Both the position numbers and the translations under genes were made by a program. A DNA stretch of 64,000 nt from NCBI RefSeq assembly GCF_954871325.1, contig NC_088775.1, positions 27,877,561 through 27,941,560 on the forward strand, given 5' to 3'. The stretch comes from Gordionus sp. m RMFG-2023 (Eukaryota; Nematomorpha; Gordioida; Chordodea; Parachordodidae). The first letter of the stretch is position 1, and the number at the start of each line of letters is the position of its first letter. The notes under the pieces were generated by a model that ran no database searches, was not told where the DNA came from, and saw only the letters and a program-made list of their open reading frames with translations. This document shows, one piece after another, positions 20,681-33,799 of the stretch.

Positions 20681-23290
20681 TTATACGTCCAAACTACACA
20701 TTTATTCATAAAAAAACAGAATCTAAACAGTATCATAAATGATAATATAAACAGTAATATTAATAGGTAAGCACATAATCAATAAATAAAATTTTCACAA
20801 TCTCCTCCATTCTTTGTTCTTCCCCAGCTGGCATCACGTGATCTCCCATTCTCCCTTCCTCTCCCAAGTAATTGTTCCTGTCATAAATGACTGACATTTA
20901 GTATATTATATTAAATTTATTTCTTCTTTTCCCTACCTAACTGCTACAACACGCCCACCCCTCACAGGCCCAGCGCCCCCCTCTCTCTGGTGGTATTGTA
21001 TCGAATCGTCCATTTGAATTGTATCACCTTCGGTATGCCTTGAAAACGTTCAGGTAATTTATCTAATAGTCTCCTTTTATGATGATTTATAGTATAATAT
21101 CTCCTATTCATTTCAATATATAATCGCTGGAAAACATATTATCAATAATGACATTTACATCGTGGTGTCCGTATTTATAATCTATGGAACATTAATATTG
21201 ACAATGTAATATCAGTAAAACATAATAATTTATTCATTTTACGACGTTTGGGAAATAGGAGTTATAATATACATTATTCGGGTCTGATTAATGGGAATTA
21301 GGAAATAATGATTCTACATATAATACTGTAATGTGAACATTGTCTATGTGTGAAATGCAATTTCAACACATGTAATTTTCCTTCTGTCATGTTAAAAAAA
21401 CTACATTTTTTATAAATATCTCCTAAAATAGATATAAAATCCATTTTTAGGTATTAAAAATAATTGCGAAAATTTGCCAAACAAAGATTTTAACGAACTT
21501 ACAAGGAATATGTATAGAAATAAATTTAATATTTTATAGTGAGGAAAAATATGTAATACGTAGAAAATACAATATATTCTATCTAAGAATTACTCAGTGT
21601 CAGAAAAATATACCATTTCTACCTGACTCTGCCATCACAATTAGCACAAATTCACAGAAATGTAGAATACAAAGTAACAAAAGTTGAGAATATAATGGGC
21701 TATATGGTATATATGTAAAGAATTTTTAATATACATTCACAATATCAAATAATTTGAGTCTTTTTTCTCTTTTAAAAAAAACATATTCATAATATAAATA
21801 GTAAAATGTGATGTGCTATAAAATTATTGCAAAGATAAACAAAAATGTAATACACAAAAAATATTTACAAAAAAAAAATTTTTAAAAATACTTTATCAAG
21901 TATTTAAACTAAACAATATTTCCATCTTAAGGTCTACCCATCAACACATGGCTGACCCTATCTATGAAAATATTTTCCTTTTAGTATAATACATGCAAAT
22001 AAAAATTTATGTAAAATTTTATAATTTAAAAAAAAATAAAATATAAAGATTTCATAATTTAAAAAAAAAAACTAAGAACCATAATTTCTACCAATATATC
22101 ATATAAATCCATGTCACATTTATATATATAACAACAATATTAAACTTATACCAATATATCATATAAATTCATACCAAATTTATATATCATATAAATTCAT
22201 ACCAAATTTATATATCATATAAATTCATACCAAATTTATATATCATATAAATTCATACCAAATTTATATATCATATAAATTCATACCAAATTTATATATC
22301 ATATAAATTCATACCAAATTTATATATCATATAAATTCATACCAAATTTATATATCATATAAATTCATACCAAATTTATATATATATCCCATTCATATTT
22401 TGCCCATATATCATATAAATCCATACAAATTTATATATATCAAATTCATACCTTAAATCAAAAATAATTAAATATAGCATATGTGTAATTCACATTACAC
22501 CATATTTCATAAAAATGGTTAAAATAATATATCAGCCTTAATTGAAACTGGATTACATATATAATACAGTAACATTAATTAATAATAAACTATCCCACAC
22601 ATGTCCATCCCTATAAAAACCCACAATGCATAATCATATAACAAATACTTTATTACAATCCACTTCTATATATATACTTCCATAAATTCCCAATATTTAA
22701 ATATTTAGCAATCATTTCTGTCCTGCATATCTTGAGGTCTAATCTTCCTATGATGGAATACCTATAACACCATTCACTAAGTCTTAAGGCCTACCAAATA
22801 ATAAGACCATACCTACTGCCAAAATTGGCTGTACAATATACATCTAGACATAATATAACCAATATTATTGTCTTAAATTCCTGATCTTATTTTCATATTC
22901 CGGCCTAATACTCATTACATACTTTCAATCCTGTGCTTTACAAGCTAAACATTTAAAACAAAATTCTAGAATCCCTTAAACTCACCTCTTAATCTCACTT
23001 ATCCCCTGTATAGTGGTTAGTACTTATGCGTTGTCAAAATTTATCATATAATATATATATATATCACAAAAATTTTGTTTTACCTTTAAAACCGAATCAC
23101 TCCAAATCTTCCGATCCTGGTCAGCTGGCAACAATTTATACGTCCAAACTACACATTTATTCATAAAAAAACAGAATCTAAACAGTATCATAAATGATAA
23201 TATAAACAATACTATTAATAGGTAAACACATAACCAATAACTGAAATCTTCACAATCTCCTCCATTCTTTGTTCTTCCCCAGCTGGTGTC
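20681..23290 (-). mobile_element. Nested LTR element without recognisable genes
   Basis: Two 151-bp direct repeats, 20681-20831 and 23136-23286, differ at about 7 positions by eye, so this is a fairly old but not ancient insertion. On the minus strand, the repeat at 23136 is followed by TTGCCAGCTGACCAGGAT, a primer-binding-like site, and the repeat at 20681 is preceded by a purine tract (GAGAGGAAGGGAGAATGGG, about 20846-20866). This layout identifies the repeats as parts of 5' and 3' long terminal repeats. The 2.3-kb interior has no pol or gag signature, so it is non-autonomous. It is inserted into the gypsy integrase. Confidence 0.7.
22150..22390 (+). repeat. 28-bp AT-rich tandem repeat
   Basis: About eight near-perfect copies of a 28-bp unit (ATACCAAATTTATATATCAT plus ATAAATTC) lie inside the nested LTR element. 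A simple satellite-like expansion with no coding meaning. Confidence 0.9.
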
Positions 23291-26200
23291 TAAATATTAA
23301 ATTACAATCGTCGAAACTCGAATAACAATATTCAAAACGAAAATAATTATTTAATAACATAATTCTGGTTAAAATATTCAAATTACCGCGGAATTATAAA
23401 AAATGGAATAAAACACATAAATATAACAATAAAGGCTGGACATACATCGGAAACGATCGTATTAGGGAAACCCAATCTAATTTATAATTCCCGTAATTTC
23501 CTAATAAAAATTTTTGTGACATACCCATGTATCTCCTCATATTCTATCCACTTTGAATAGGCATCAACCACTAAAAAGTATGATTTTTTTATCCAAATCA
23601 AAAAATCAACGTGTATACGTTCCCACGATCTAATTGATTTGATCTAACTACTTCCTACCTCTTTACAGAGCCTAGACGTAGTTTAAAAGAAATTATGATT
23701 TTTTATCCAAATAAAAAAATCAACGTGTATACGTTCCCACGATCTAATTGATTTGATTCAACTACTTTCTACCTCTTTACAGAGCATAGACGAAAGAAAT
23801 TATAGCCCTATTTCTCCGTAATTATATAATTATTCACAATGGACAATTGTTTTTCAATTTTTCTATAATTACAATTATTTTTCATTGTTTCCCCATTAAG
23901 AATAATTTTATTTTGCTCAATTCCTTATCTATTAAAGTAATGAGTTAAAGATCTTCCCAATTTTTAAGACCACCTTTTAACATATGAAAAAGAGAAAAAA
24001 CCAATGCGTTCTCATTATCCATAACTTTATTCTTATTTATATTGAGATCTTCTTCACTCGATCCCAATATGGATAAAATATCAGGTAAGCAATTTTCTTT
24101 ACCTCGACGATATCTCAATTCTACATTAAAACTTCCTGCGAGCAACAACCAACGTTGTAATCTAGGGGACATCATTAATTCATTGTTATCTTTTTTAAAC
24201 AAATAAATCAATGGCATATGATCAATATAAATCACAAATTTACCAATTAAATATTCCCGACATTTGATTAAACCAAAAATGACCGCTAACGCTTCCTGTT
24301 AAATAACAGAATACCGTGTTTCCACTTCTCGGAAAACTCTCGAAAAAATATAATTGGTCTTTCCCAAACCATCAATTAAATGTAATAATGCCCCCCCCCC
24401 CCAAACACCTTTGCTAGATGCATCAACCGCTAATCTTCTTCCTAAATCGTTGTTAAAAAATCGACTCTTCCTCAATTTTCAGCTTTAACATTTCAAGTTC
24501 ACTTTACTTTTCAAAATAACTTTCCTTTTGTAATAATTTATATAAAGGTACTGAAATCCTTGCAAATCATCCAAAAATCTATGATAATAATTTACTATAC
24601 CCAAAAACGATTGAACCTTTATTTGTTGGTGGCTTTATATTCGATATATTTTTCAAATCTTTATCTAGAGGTTTCATCTCAACCACATTAATTTGTTGAC
24701 CCAAATACACTATTTTGGTTACACCAAGAATACTTATTCCCTTGCTGGCCTTCAAGCCTTTGTTCCGATTTCTCTTAAAAACTTCTTCAAGACGCTGATT
24801 ATGTAGCTATGGTGTCACCCCAGTTATCAATACATCACCTATATAATAAAATACACCTTCTAAACCCTGAAAAACAAATGCCATAGTACATTGAAAAATC
24901 AGCGCTGTCTCACTCAATATGAACGGTAACCTACAAAAGGCTAATATTGGAGTCGTTATCGTAAACAATTTATGAATTTCTCCATTTAAAGGTACTGTAA
25001 ATACGTCGAAGAGAAATCAACTTTGGAAAAATCTACAGCACCCTTTAAATTGGCCAAAATTTCCTCAATTCTAGGCAATAGATATTTTACTTCCATCACT
25101 CTTGGATTCAAAGTAACCAGAATCAGCATACAGCCTTAAATTTCCATTAGATTTTTTCATTGGAATCAATGGTATGGCCCATTCATTATATTCAATATTC
25201 CATCATTTATCCAATTGTTTAATTCATCTTCTCTTTACTTTTTCCATTCAAAAGGAACTCTTCGACATGCCAAAAAATTGATGAAATACCTTTTTTAAAT
25301 CCTTACTTTTCTCCAAAAATTATACCATATTTTTTAATTAAAATAGGTGTTATTAACTTTATTTAACTCATTAATTCCAAAATTTATCCTTTGATCTTTA
25401 GCAATTTTCATTTTAACTTGTAGCTACTCTGTTCTATCATTACTTTTTCCAGATATTTGAGATTATGATTATTAACGACAGAACTCTTTCCTTCGTTCAA
25501 TAAATTAGACATTTCTCTTTCTCGAAATATATTTCGGATCCTATCTCCAATTATTTTTCTTTCGGCATTCAGCTGCCAATTCCCTATCTACGATAAAAAA
25601 ATCCCATAATTATTACGAGGTCCGATTTTAGTTAACCAATCCCACCCCATAATTGTTTCTACATTTTTTTCTACACTATAAATCCATAGTATCATTGTAA
25701 ACAGCATCCCATTTGGTTTTACCCAAAACTTTAATTTCGGAGCCAAATTGTTTAACACACTTATTTTCTTTTTCAATAATGTCATTCGGCTAATGTTTAC
25801 AAAAATTTTCTCTAGACATAATAGAAAAGTTAGCACCCGTACAAATAACATTTCAATATACATATGATCAATCCTCAATTTAACCTGAAGGCGGATTTTG
25901 TTCATTCAATTTTTCAGTCATTAAAAAGTTCATATGGTTTAATCGGCTGATTAATATTTAATCTATTTGAAATATTAATTTCATTAGAATCTAAATTATG
26001 CATAAATTCAACTCGGAATTTAGAGTATTTTTAACATCATTAATATGTTTTTTAAAAATACCCATAGGATATTTTTCCCATTTATAATTATTATAACCTC
26101 TTTTATTCGGATTATAATGATATTTAAAATTTTTTAATTTATCACCATGAAAATAAATTTTTTTATCATAATTAATCCCTTTAGTAGAGTTAAATACACT

Positions 26201-27140
26201 TTACAATAATTTTTTTCTATTTATCAAATGGTCAGGATTTTTTTACCACATTATATTTATTAAAAAATTTATTATTATAATTTCTCGGTCTCTCGACCCT
26301 TATATGAATACACCTGCATCACGGCCACATGTCCAGATTTTTTTACATTTAAAACAAAAATACGAATCATCATATTCTTACCCTTCAAATTTATTCGTGG
26401 TAACCCCTTGAAATTTTTCTTACATTAGAATTTCCCAATACTGATTTTCTTAATGGAAAACTAACACAAAAATTTTGTTCCTTTACAATACAAGTTTCCA
26501 CTTTATGACCCCTATAACCACAACGGTTACATATAATATTATTTAAAATATTCAACTTTACACCAAAATATTTACCAAATTTTCTCTCCCTAAACCATTT
26601 TTTTCATTTAGACCATTTCTGCCACATATCTGGCATTTAACTAAATTATTATTCATATTAATCAAGTTACATATCTTGGTATATAACCTTAATTTCTGTC
26701 AATTTCTTTAATTCCTGGAGGATAACCACCGATCTCTGCAAAAATTCCGGATAATTACCAAGATAAATTTTTATCTTTTTAATCACCCTTGGTTTGTCAT
26801 TTTTGATTTCATTAAAACTAGGTTTAAATTACTTTCCAATTCCATTATTTTATTCAAATAATTATCCGATGCCCACAGTTCTTCAATTCATTTGATACTT
26901 TGCCAATACATCAGTACTCCCATTATTACTTGTTCCCTTAGTTAATTGAGTACCATATCTAACTCAGTTAATATTGAGTTTATTTTTTTTTAAAATGACG
27001 TTATAAAAATTTTAGTAGCACTGCATTGTGTTTAATTTTTATTTTAAATATATATACAAAAATTTTCTTTAACCTTTGAATTTTAGTAAACCACAATTAC
27101 CTGGGATAAGTATCCTGGTCACGGAACCAATTTCTTAAAC

Positions 27141-27990
27141 CTCCTTATTGTAATTTCTTATTCAATTCATATTAAAATTTTTATAACAATACAAAAATTT
27201 AAACTAATTTTATTACTAATTTCACAATTATATTTTCATAATTTTGCATAAATTTTAATAATTTTTTAACAAAAAAAACACTGAATTATTATCAAAAATA
27301 TATATATCATAAAAATAATAATTCTATTATTTTAATTGTATTATTATTTTATTTCCGACCTATTGTTGATTGACATTTATTTGCCTTTATATTAAAAATA
27401 TATCGTAAAAATAACGTATTCTAAGACAGTTACAGTTCCATATAGCAATGCAAGTAAACCAATCTCTTAATTATTTTTTTTAAATTTAAGTTGCTTGTTT
27501 TAAATTTTTAGTTATTTATCTAAAAAAGAAGAAAATTATTAAAATCTTTATATTTTTAATCTTTCTCGCTTCGGTCTGGTTAGCAGATTGATGTTAGTAT
27601 TTGAAGGGAATGAAATATGTAAATATATTTCCATATTAATACTAGTTGTCATACCAACAGGTCTATATCCATCTGCATTAAGTGATGTGTTCAAAAATTT
27701 TGGAAATGTGTGAGGTTTAAGTCTCATATTGTGACTTTCTTCCCTGTTAAAGAAGCGTTTAGTTAAATTTGCACCTTATCTGTTATTTGGTCAGTGTGGG
27801 CAATTATGCTTTTTTTAAAATTATTTTTTTATATTTAATAATATTATTTTACATTTTATAGTTATTATATAATTAAAATTGGTAATTTTAAAAAAATAAT
27901 TTTAAAAAAATTTTAAAATTTAAACGTATAAATAATATTGGAATAGATTTTTCCAATGTATGATAAATATATTTTATGTTGATCTATCAG
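27141..27990. other. Gene A intron 5, last part
   Basis: AT-rich sequence. It probably includes the 5' long terminal repeat of the gypsy fossil directly beyond 27140, not delimited. No other feature is seen before the exon at 27991. Confidence 0.35.
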
Positions 27991-28245
27991 ATAATTTAGT
28001 TAGCAAGAGAAAGAGTGTCACACAATCTCATACAGCTACTGTCCCTAAATACATAAAAGATCCTATCGCCGAACTAGCAGTTGATGGAAATTCTAATTGG
28101 AACCTTGAGCTTAATGATGTAAATGGTATCCTTCACTGTAGCGAAGCAACGCCAGATGATAAAAAAAAAATTTATTGGCTAATTGAACTAAACGATTTTT
28201 ATAAATTCAGTTATATTATAATAAATGGTGGCTCAGATTGCTGCG
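27991..28245 (+). CDS. Gene A exon 6: fucolectin-like domain 3, N-terminal part
   Basis: The exon opens a third lectin domain: SKRKSVTQSHTATVPKY, IAELAVDGNSNWN (conserved A-VDGN), LHCSEATPDD, then YWLIELNDFYKFSYIIING and GSDCCG. The last segment matches the family signature [25 protein letters not shown] closely, including the adjacent cysteines. The Arg of RGD is replaced by Gly (NGGSDCCG). The acceptor is GATCTATCAG before 27991 and the donor is TGCG/GTAATA after 28245. Phase 1 on both sides, agreeing with exon 5. This is the best-preserved N-terminal half of the three domains in gene A. Confidence 0.75.
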
Positions 28246-28289
28246 GTAATATATAAATTTAATATAATTTTTATAAAATAAATTATTAG

Positions 28290-28393
28290 GCTTAATGATG
28301 GTGTCATATGATATATATTATGGAATTGATAGAGATACAAATTTTTTATTTAATCGATATGGATTAACTCCTTTGGGTTTACGATTCAATAAA
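28290..28393 (+). CDS. Gene A exon 7: fucolectin-like domain 3, middle part
   Basis: Joined to exon 6 by a 44-base intron (28246-28289, GTAATA...ATTATTAG); the joining codon is G plus GC. It reads LMMVSYDIYYGIDRDTNFLF then NRYGLTPLGLRFNK, occupying the ERLSNFEIRVG to CG position, though the conserved N-x-x-CG cysteine is not present. It ends in phase 0 at AAA/GTTTTT, a weak donor that nevertheless fits the phase-0 start of the next exon. Confidence 0.6.
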
Positions 28394-28434
28394 GTTTTTT
28401 TTAAATTAATATATTTAAATTAATTTTTTGATAG

Positions 28435-28560
28435 ATACCATTTTATAAAACGTCATTTTTAAGTGGTATAGGAAAATTTGTCAAAGTTAACACTTCCAAC
28501 GCTGTTGAAGGGCAATATGTGTTGAATCTCTGTGAAGTTGAAATATATGGCATGAGTTAA
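28435..28560 (+). CDS. Gene A last exon: end of domain 3 and stop
   Basis: It follows a 41-base intron (28394-28434, GTTTTT...TTGATAG). Phase 0. It reads IPFYKTSFLSGIGKFVKV then GQYVLNLCEVEIYGMS and stops at TAA 28558-28560. LCEVEIYG is the diagnostic last strand of fucolectin domains. Ending right after this strand means the protein has no transmembrane tail, so a soluble or secreted product is likely. ATTAAA hexamers at 28565-28570 and about 28586 could serve as poly(A) signals (inference). Confidence 0.75.
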   Translation: MPFYKTSFLSGIGKFVKVNTSNAVEGQYVLNLCEVEIYGMS

Positions 28561-31029
28561 GCGAATTAAAATATTTTATATAGATATTAAATAATTTGGA
28601 TTCATATATTATTTTCTTAATTATATAAAATTTTAATTGACTGATTGGTAAAATAATCTATACCCCACAGCAAGGACATCACTCTCTTTTTACATTAGGG
28701 CGCAAAAAGGTTATAATTTATTTTTTAAAGTGTCTAATTATTTTTACTCTATCTATATATAATATATGGGGGATATAGCATATATTTACTAATCAATAAT
28801 ATCGAATATAAATGTGGCTTATAACTTAAAGGATTTACCCTCATAAAATTAAATAATTCCAACTAAAAAGCTTAGAATTGCCAAGTTCGCCCTTTGATAT
28901 TAAATTTTTTTCCCACAATTAAAATAGGGCTAATTCAAAAATGGACCTTATAATTAAAAAATTATGATTTTGTTGAACCCAAACCCGAACTTCTTTTATT
29001 AAATAAAACATTTAAAAATGAGATATAAATTAATTTATATATTTTTTGATAGTAAATTATATTTATACTGAGTAGAATAAATTATAAATTAATGAAAAAA
29101 TAAAATTGTGTTATTTTTTTATTAATATTGGGTGAATATTTATGCACTCCAAACCTGATCCGAACCCTTCCTAAAATGTTTTATCCCATCTTCTTTTGTC
29201 GAAAGCTTCACATTCCTGGATAAAATACTTTTTTTTTCATTTATAGTATCTTGATTTTTTGCCATTTTGTTTTGCTTAAGCCGAAAAATTAGTTATATAA
29301 TGTGACGAGTAATATTTATTTTATATAAGCCATAAAATGATATGAAAGCTATTTAAATAAAATATTAATGGATTTGTTTAAATGGGTGCTAATCTATTTT
29401 TTCAAAAGTGGCAACAGGGGCGGACTAGGCAGTAAAGCCTAGTAAGGAAAAGTCCCATGGTTTTTAAAGATTACAAAAATTTGGGGCCTTTTTAGGTAAG
29501 AAAAATAATTTTTTTTTAAATATTGGTATAAAATGTAAATTTGTATTTATATAAAATAAATTTTTAAATTTTATAAATTTAAAGATTTTTTCATAATTTC
29601 CTGGTAGAATTATAAGTACTATAAGGGTATAAAGGAAATAAATAAATTTAATGGTGTAGCCCATAATACTGAAAAATAAAATTATTTCTTTATTTTCATT
29701 GGTTCTAAAAAAAATGGGGATTCAATAAATGGGTAAAAATAATTTGTATATTATTATTTAAAAACAAATAGGCTCATGTAAATATTTAATTAATTTATAT
29801 AAATATAATAGGGCATTATTATTATAGATGTATATAAATATTTAATGGGAATGCGTCAAAATAAAAATAACAAGCAGTATAAATAAACAAAAACTAATAA
29901 AAATAATTATTCTAATTATGTAAAAGATAAAATAGATACTTATTTTAGAAAAGTAAGTTTCTTTTGTATTCATTTTAATTTTGACATAAGAATAAAATAT
30001 TTAATTTGAGGCATATTGACATGAATTTTAAGTTAGAACAAAAATTACCCAATAGCTCCAAATGCTTTCCCAGTCCCTGATTTAAAATATTAATTAGTAG
30101 ATTTCTTTTTGAAAATTTATATCTCTCCTCCCCTCCCCCTCTAACTGAAATGAACCATAGTTTTTAAATTAAAAATATGACATAATACCTATAACATTAC
30201 ATTTTTAGAATTAACTGAACGATATAAAATTTAATTACTTTTAAATCAATATAATCATATACTTTAAAAAAAATAAAATACAAAATTGGAGTAGAAAAAT
30301 TGCATGATCTTTTTAAAAAATTAATATAGCTGGTAATAATCTAAAACAACTAAATTGTTTTTTTCAATATATTAAGTACATCTACATCAAAAAAAATTCT
30401 TATTTCCTCAAGTAACATTTTCAGACTCTTTAAATATCTGATTTTTAATATATCCAACCCGTAAATTTTAAACCTCATAAATTAACTCAAGAGATATAGC
30501 ATCCATCAACCAAATGTTCATTTATTTAAGAGACTCTCTCAGACTCCCCTTTACCTTTATATGATGATACAACCCTATTAATCTAATATTGCTTCCTTTA
30601 AATGATAATAGCATTCCAATTTTACACTTAACTTTCTTTTAAGTTTATAGTATAGTAGGCGTTTAATAAAATATTTATGTCCTGGCCTCAGGCTTGACAT
30701 AAGCAGGACGTCTTTCCGAAATTCTAGTTCTTAGCGAATGCTGGAAAACATTTCCCATAAAATTAGATTATGTGATTTCTAAGTTTGTATTCTAAAAATA
30801 CTTATATATTATATATTGTTAAAATATTGAACTTCTATTTTTTTATTTCAATATGAATTGATCAATACTTTTTTTTATTTTTGAGATATTTTGGTGTAAT
30901 AATTAAGAATTTGTAATAAATTTATTATCAAAGTTAACGCTTTATAATTTTTTTAGTGAAATATTATTGATAAAATTTTCTAATTCACAGAGTAAAAAAT
31001 ATTATAAATATAATATTTTATATTTTTAG
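28561..31029. other. Region between gene A stop and gene B first recognised exon
   Basis: AT-rich. No signal-peptide exon for gene B could be picked out. The only feature is a hAT-type terminus, CAGGGGCGGACTAGGC, at 29415, facing right, without a partner nearby; the same terminus family ends a hAT at 48223. Confidence 0.4.
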
Positions 31030-31257
31030 GCAATATTGCACAAAACAAATATGCTTTTCAAAGTTCAATATCCGATGATTTGTTAATTGCAAAAAATGCT
31101 ATTGATAATAATCCACCGTTAACTTATGAAGCTACAAAGATCAAAGCCTGCACAGCAAGCATGACGAAATCAACTAAAAACCCTTTTTGGGGCGTGTATT
31201 TGAAAAATATTTACAAAATATTCGAAATAGATGTGGTTAACAGAGTTGATGATAAAT
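31030..31257 (+). CDS. Gene B exon: fucolectin domain, N-terminal part
   Basis: A textbook fucolectin opening: NIAQNKYAFQSSISDD (NVALNKPAYQSS), AKNAIDNN (A-VDGN), KACTASMTKSTKNPFWGVYL (CT-x-T...WW-x-V-L), IYKIFEIDVVNRVDD. The NRVDDKC stretch keeps the R-x-D of the sugar-binding motif (HX26RXDX4R/K in F-type lectins), so this domain is the best candidate here for real fucose binding; the partner His is not certain. The acceptor is TATTTTTAG before 31030 and the donor is AAAT/GTAAGG after 31257, phase 1 at both ends. Whether it starts a separate gene or receives an upstream leader exon cannot be told from the sequence. Confidence 0.8.
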
Positions 31258-33799
31258 GTAAGGAATACAAATTAAAATTTCCAAATCTATACAGAAATTA
31301 TTGACAGCATTATATAATTATTTGAGTTTTTACTGGCATATATTATTATTACTAAATCTTGATTGATACTCTCTATGATAATCTAATTTTTAAATAATTT
31401 TATAAAGTCAAATTATGCTTACATTATAAATTACCTTCTTTTTATGATCACTATTAATATAGTATTTGCTAAATTATCAATGTAATTTTTAAATTTATTT
31501 AAAAATGTAATTTTTAAATTTATTTAAAAATGTCGAACGAATGGAGACTGGGAAGTTTATTTAGGAATAAAAAATACTGCAAGATGATTAATTGCTATTT
31601 TAAACTTAATTGTTTATTTCCTTTTTTTCTCTAAATAGTCTTTATTTTAATTACATTATAGAATTGATATAAATCAAATTGGGACAATTAATTTATTTAG
31701 GTGGGTTACTAAGATAGAACTATAATTATATTTGAAGTTGAAGATAGAGAAACTATATGTTCATCTGAATGTGCCTTGAGTTTATGGCCTTAGAATTATT
31801 AAAAATTTATACGTTTCCGAGAAAAATGTCTATTTGTAAAAGCAGTTATAGCTATAATTCGTTTTAAATATTTTTTTTTATCTTGTTTTGCTTAAAATTA
31901 AATGAAAAATTGGTTTATTTTTGAGATATAGAGATATATTTGTCGATCAATTTAATATATTCTATAAACTAACATACTAACTGTCTTACAAATTTTTTCA
32001 ATGATATTTTTATAGTTAAATGTCGTCGCCTGAGAATTAAATTATTCCATCCCCACTTTTTGTAATTTAACATGAGAGCAATTTAAAATTTTAGTTTTTT
32101 ATTATCGAAAAAATAGTTAGGTTTTTTTTTTCAATTTTTAAATAAAGTCTCATATTTTCTAAACCTATTAAGAAAAATTTACAAAAGCTTGCAGAATTGT
32201 TAAGGAAGAGTTTCTGTATTTCGTAAAATATCTTAAAAACTGACGAAGTTACAAAAGTGTTACTTCAATCAGATCACACTGTATTTTATAATTTATTATA
32301 TATATATATAATATATAATAGTTGCAATTTAAAATATTCTATTCAGGCCGGATCTGGATTTATCCATGAGAGATGGAGGGGGGTGTAAAAATTTTTTGGG
32401 GGGCTTACCCGCCAAATCTCATTTTAAAAATTTGCCAATATTTTGTGCTTTATTAGTGTCTAACCACTATAGTAGCCAGCATAAATGAAAAAAATATTAG
32501 TAACAAAATTTTGGCCGAATTTATTATTAATAAGCGACTGAAAGCATTATTCTGAATCTTTTATTTAGTAAATTGTAAATTATTTTAATTCATTCAGTGT
32601 AGAAAGAAAAAAAATTTGCCCACTAAACCTTTATGATGACTTAATATATCTTATCGAGTGTTAAAAATAATTATAAATTTTTCTATATAACAAAATTTTG
32701 CAGAGAATTTCATTATAGATTTTATTTATTATTAAAATACTTTAGTATAAATAACATCCCTTTATTTAACAATAGATTTATTTTGATGATAATATAAATA
32801 AATTTCAAAATGTAGAAATTATACAGATTCTATATTTAAAAAAAATTACAATAAAATATAAGTAATTCTTGTATGGTATTTAAAAAAATATAATAAAATT
32901 TTTAGATTTATCTCCTAAAATATTATCATATTTTATCAAATCTAATTTCATTCGCAATTTTATTTCCTAATAAACCTTTATACCCAAAATAGTCTTGCAA
33001 TATCCCAAATCAATCTTTTACATAAATTCCCCTCTCATAATGCCATTTTCTTTTAAAATATTTTTATGTTAATGCTTTTATAATAAATTTCATACCTTTT
33101 GATTGCAGCTATTAATTTCAAAATTAAAATTCCTTTCCCTCTATTTAAAGTTCTGGTATTATTCTTATTTATTTATTCTGGGTTTTCAAATCTACCTTTC
33201 CATAAAGCTTATTAGCATTTAATTTTTTCTACATTTTCAGGATTAGCTTCGACATTTTTTTAATACCCTCTTTGAATACTGGTTTAATCTCGAATTAATC
33301 TTCCTTATTTAGATCAAATACTTCCTATAAATTACTCATGGAAACCGATTACGATAAATGTCCCACCTATTATATTCATAATATTTCTATCAATTACCCT
33401 AAAGTTAAAAAAATTAAACATTCTTTTAACTGATTCCTACTCTATATTTTTCTTCTAATACTCTATTTTCGAGCTATAAAACGCTTAATGACCATTTTAT
33501 CATCTACTATTATTTTTTCCGGTCATGAACTCCGAAGTTTGTGATAAGTATCCAAATATACTAAAAATTCTTTATTTTATAAGGGGTTTACTTTTTAACA
33601 ATTTGACAATTGTCAAACATAATAATATTTACCTAAATATATTGTAGTTATAATCGTATCCCAAAGGAGTGATCCATATTTATTTTACATAATCTAATTG
33701 TCTTTTCTGAAAATCATTAGTAAAATGTCGAATTCTATACCATTTAAATAATTTCTTAAATTAATAAATTTTGACATTTCTACCAATTCTACCCGATTG
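31258..33799. other. Gene B intron 1, first part
   Basis: AT-rich. It holds a short perfect tandem duplication (TGTAATTTTTAAATTTATTT repeated at about 31480-31530) and one G-rich hAT-like end, CAGGCCGGATCTGGATTTAT, at 32346, facing right, without a partner. The rest is unassigned. Confidence 0.4.

Larger units (their letters stand above)
20100..27140 (-). mobile_element. Ty3/gypsy LTR retrotransposon fossil, interrupted by another LTR element
   Basis: Read on the minus strand the parts come in gypsy order: Cys/His knuckles of gag (about 26650-26500), protease-like region (about 25900-25590), polymerase, RNase H with DHMPLIYLFKKDN and RGKENCLPDIL (24235-23945), integrase core with YFLVVDAYSKWIEYEE (about 23660-23500), and integrase C-terminal pieces including QQAGRMLAIVKNWLKG and FKDGTIVIRHNDH (about 20530-20180). 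A primer-binding-like GGTTCCGTGACCAGGAT is near 27110-27130. The element is broken in many places and is old. A second LTR element (20681-23290) sits within its integrase region. A part of the integrase (23577-23660) is repeated at about 23690-23783. Confidence 0.82.

Noticed and set aside
22150-22390. Regular 28-bp repeats as a possible CRISPR array
   Set aside because: Units are directly contiguous with no unique spacers, in a eukaryotic LTR element, and no cas genes exist.
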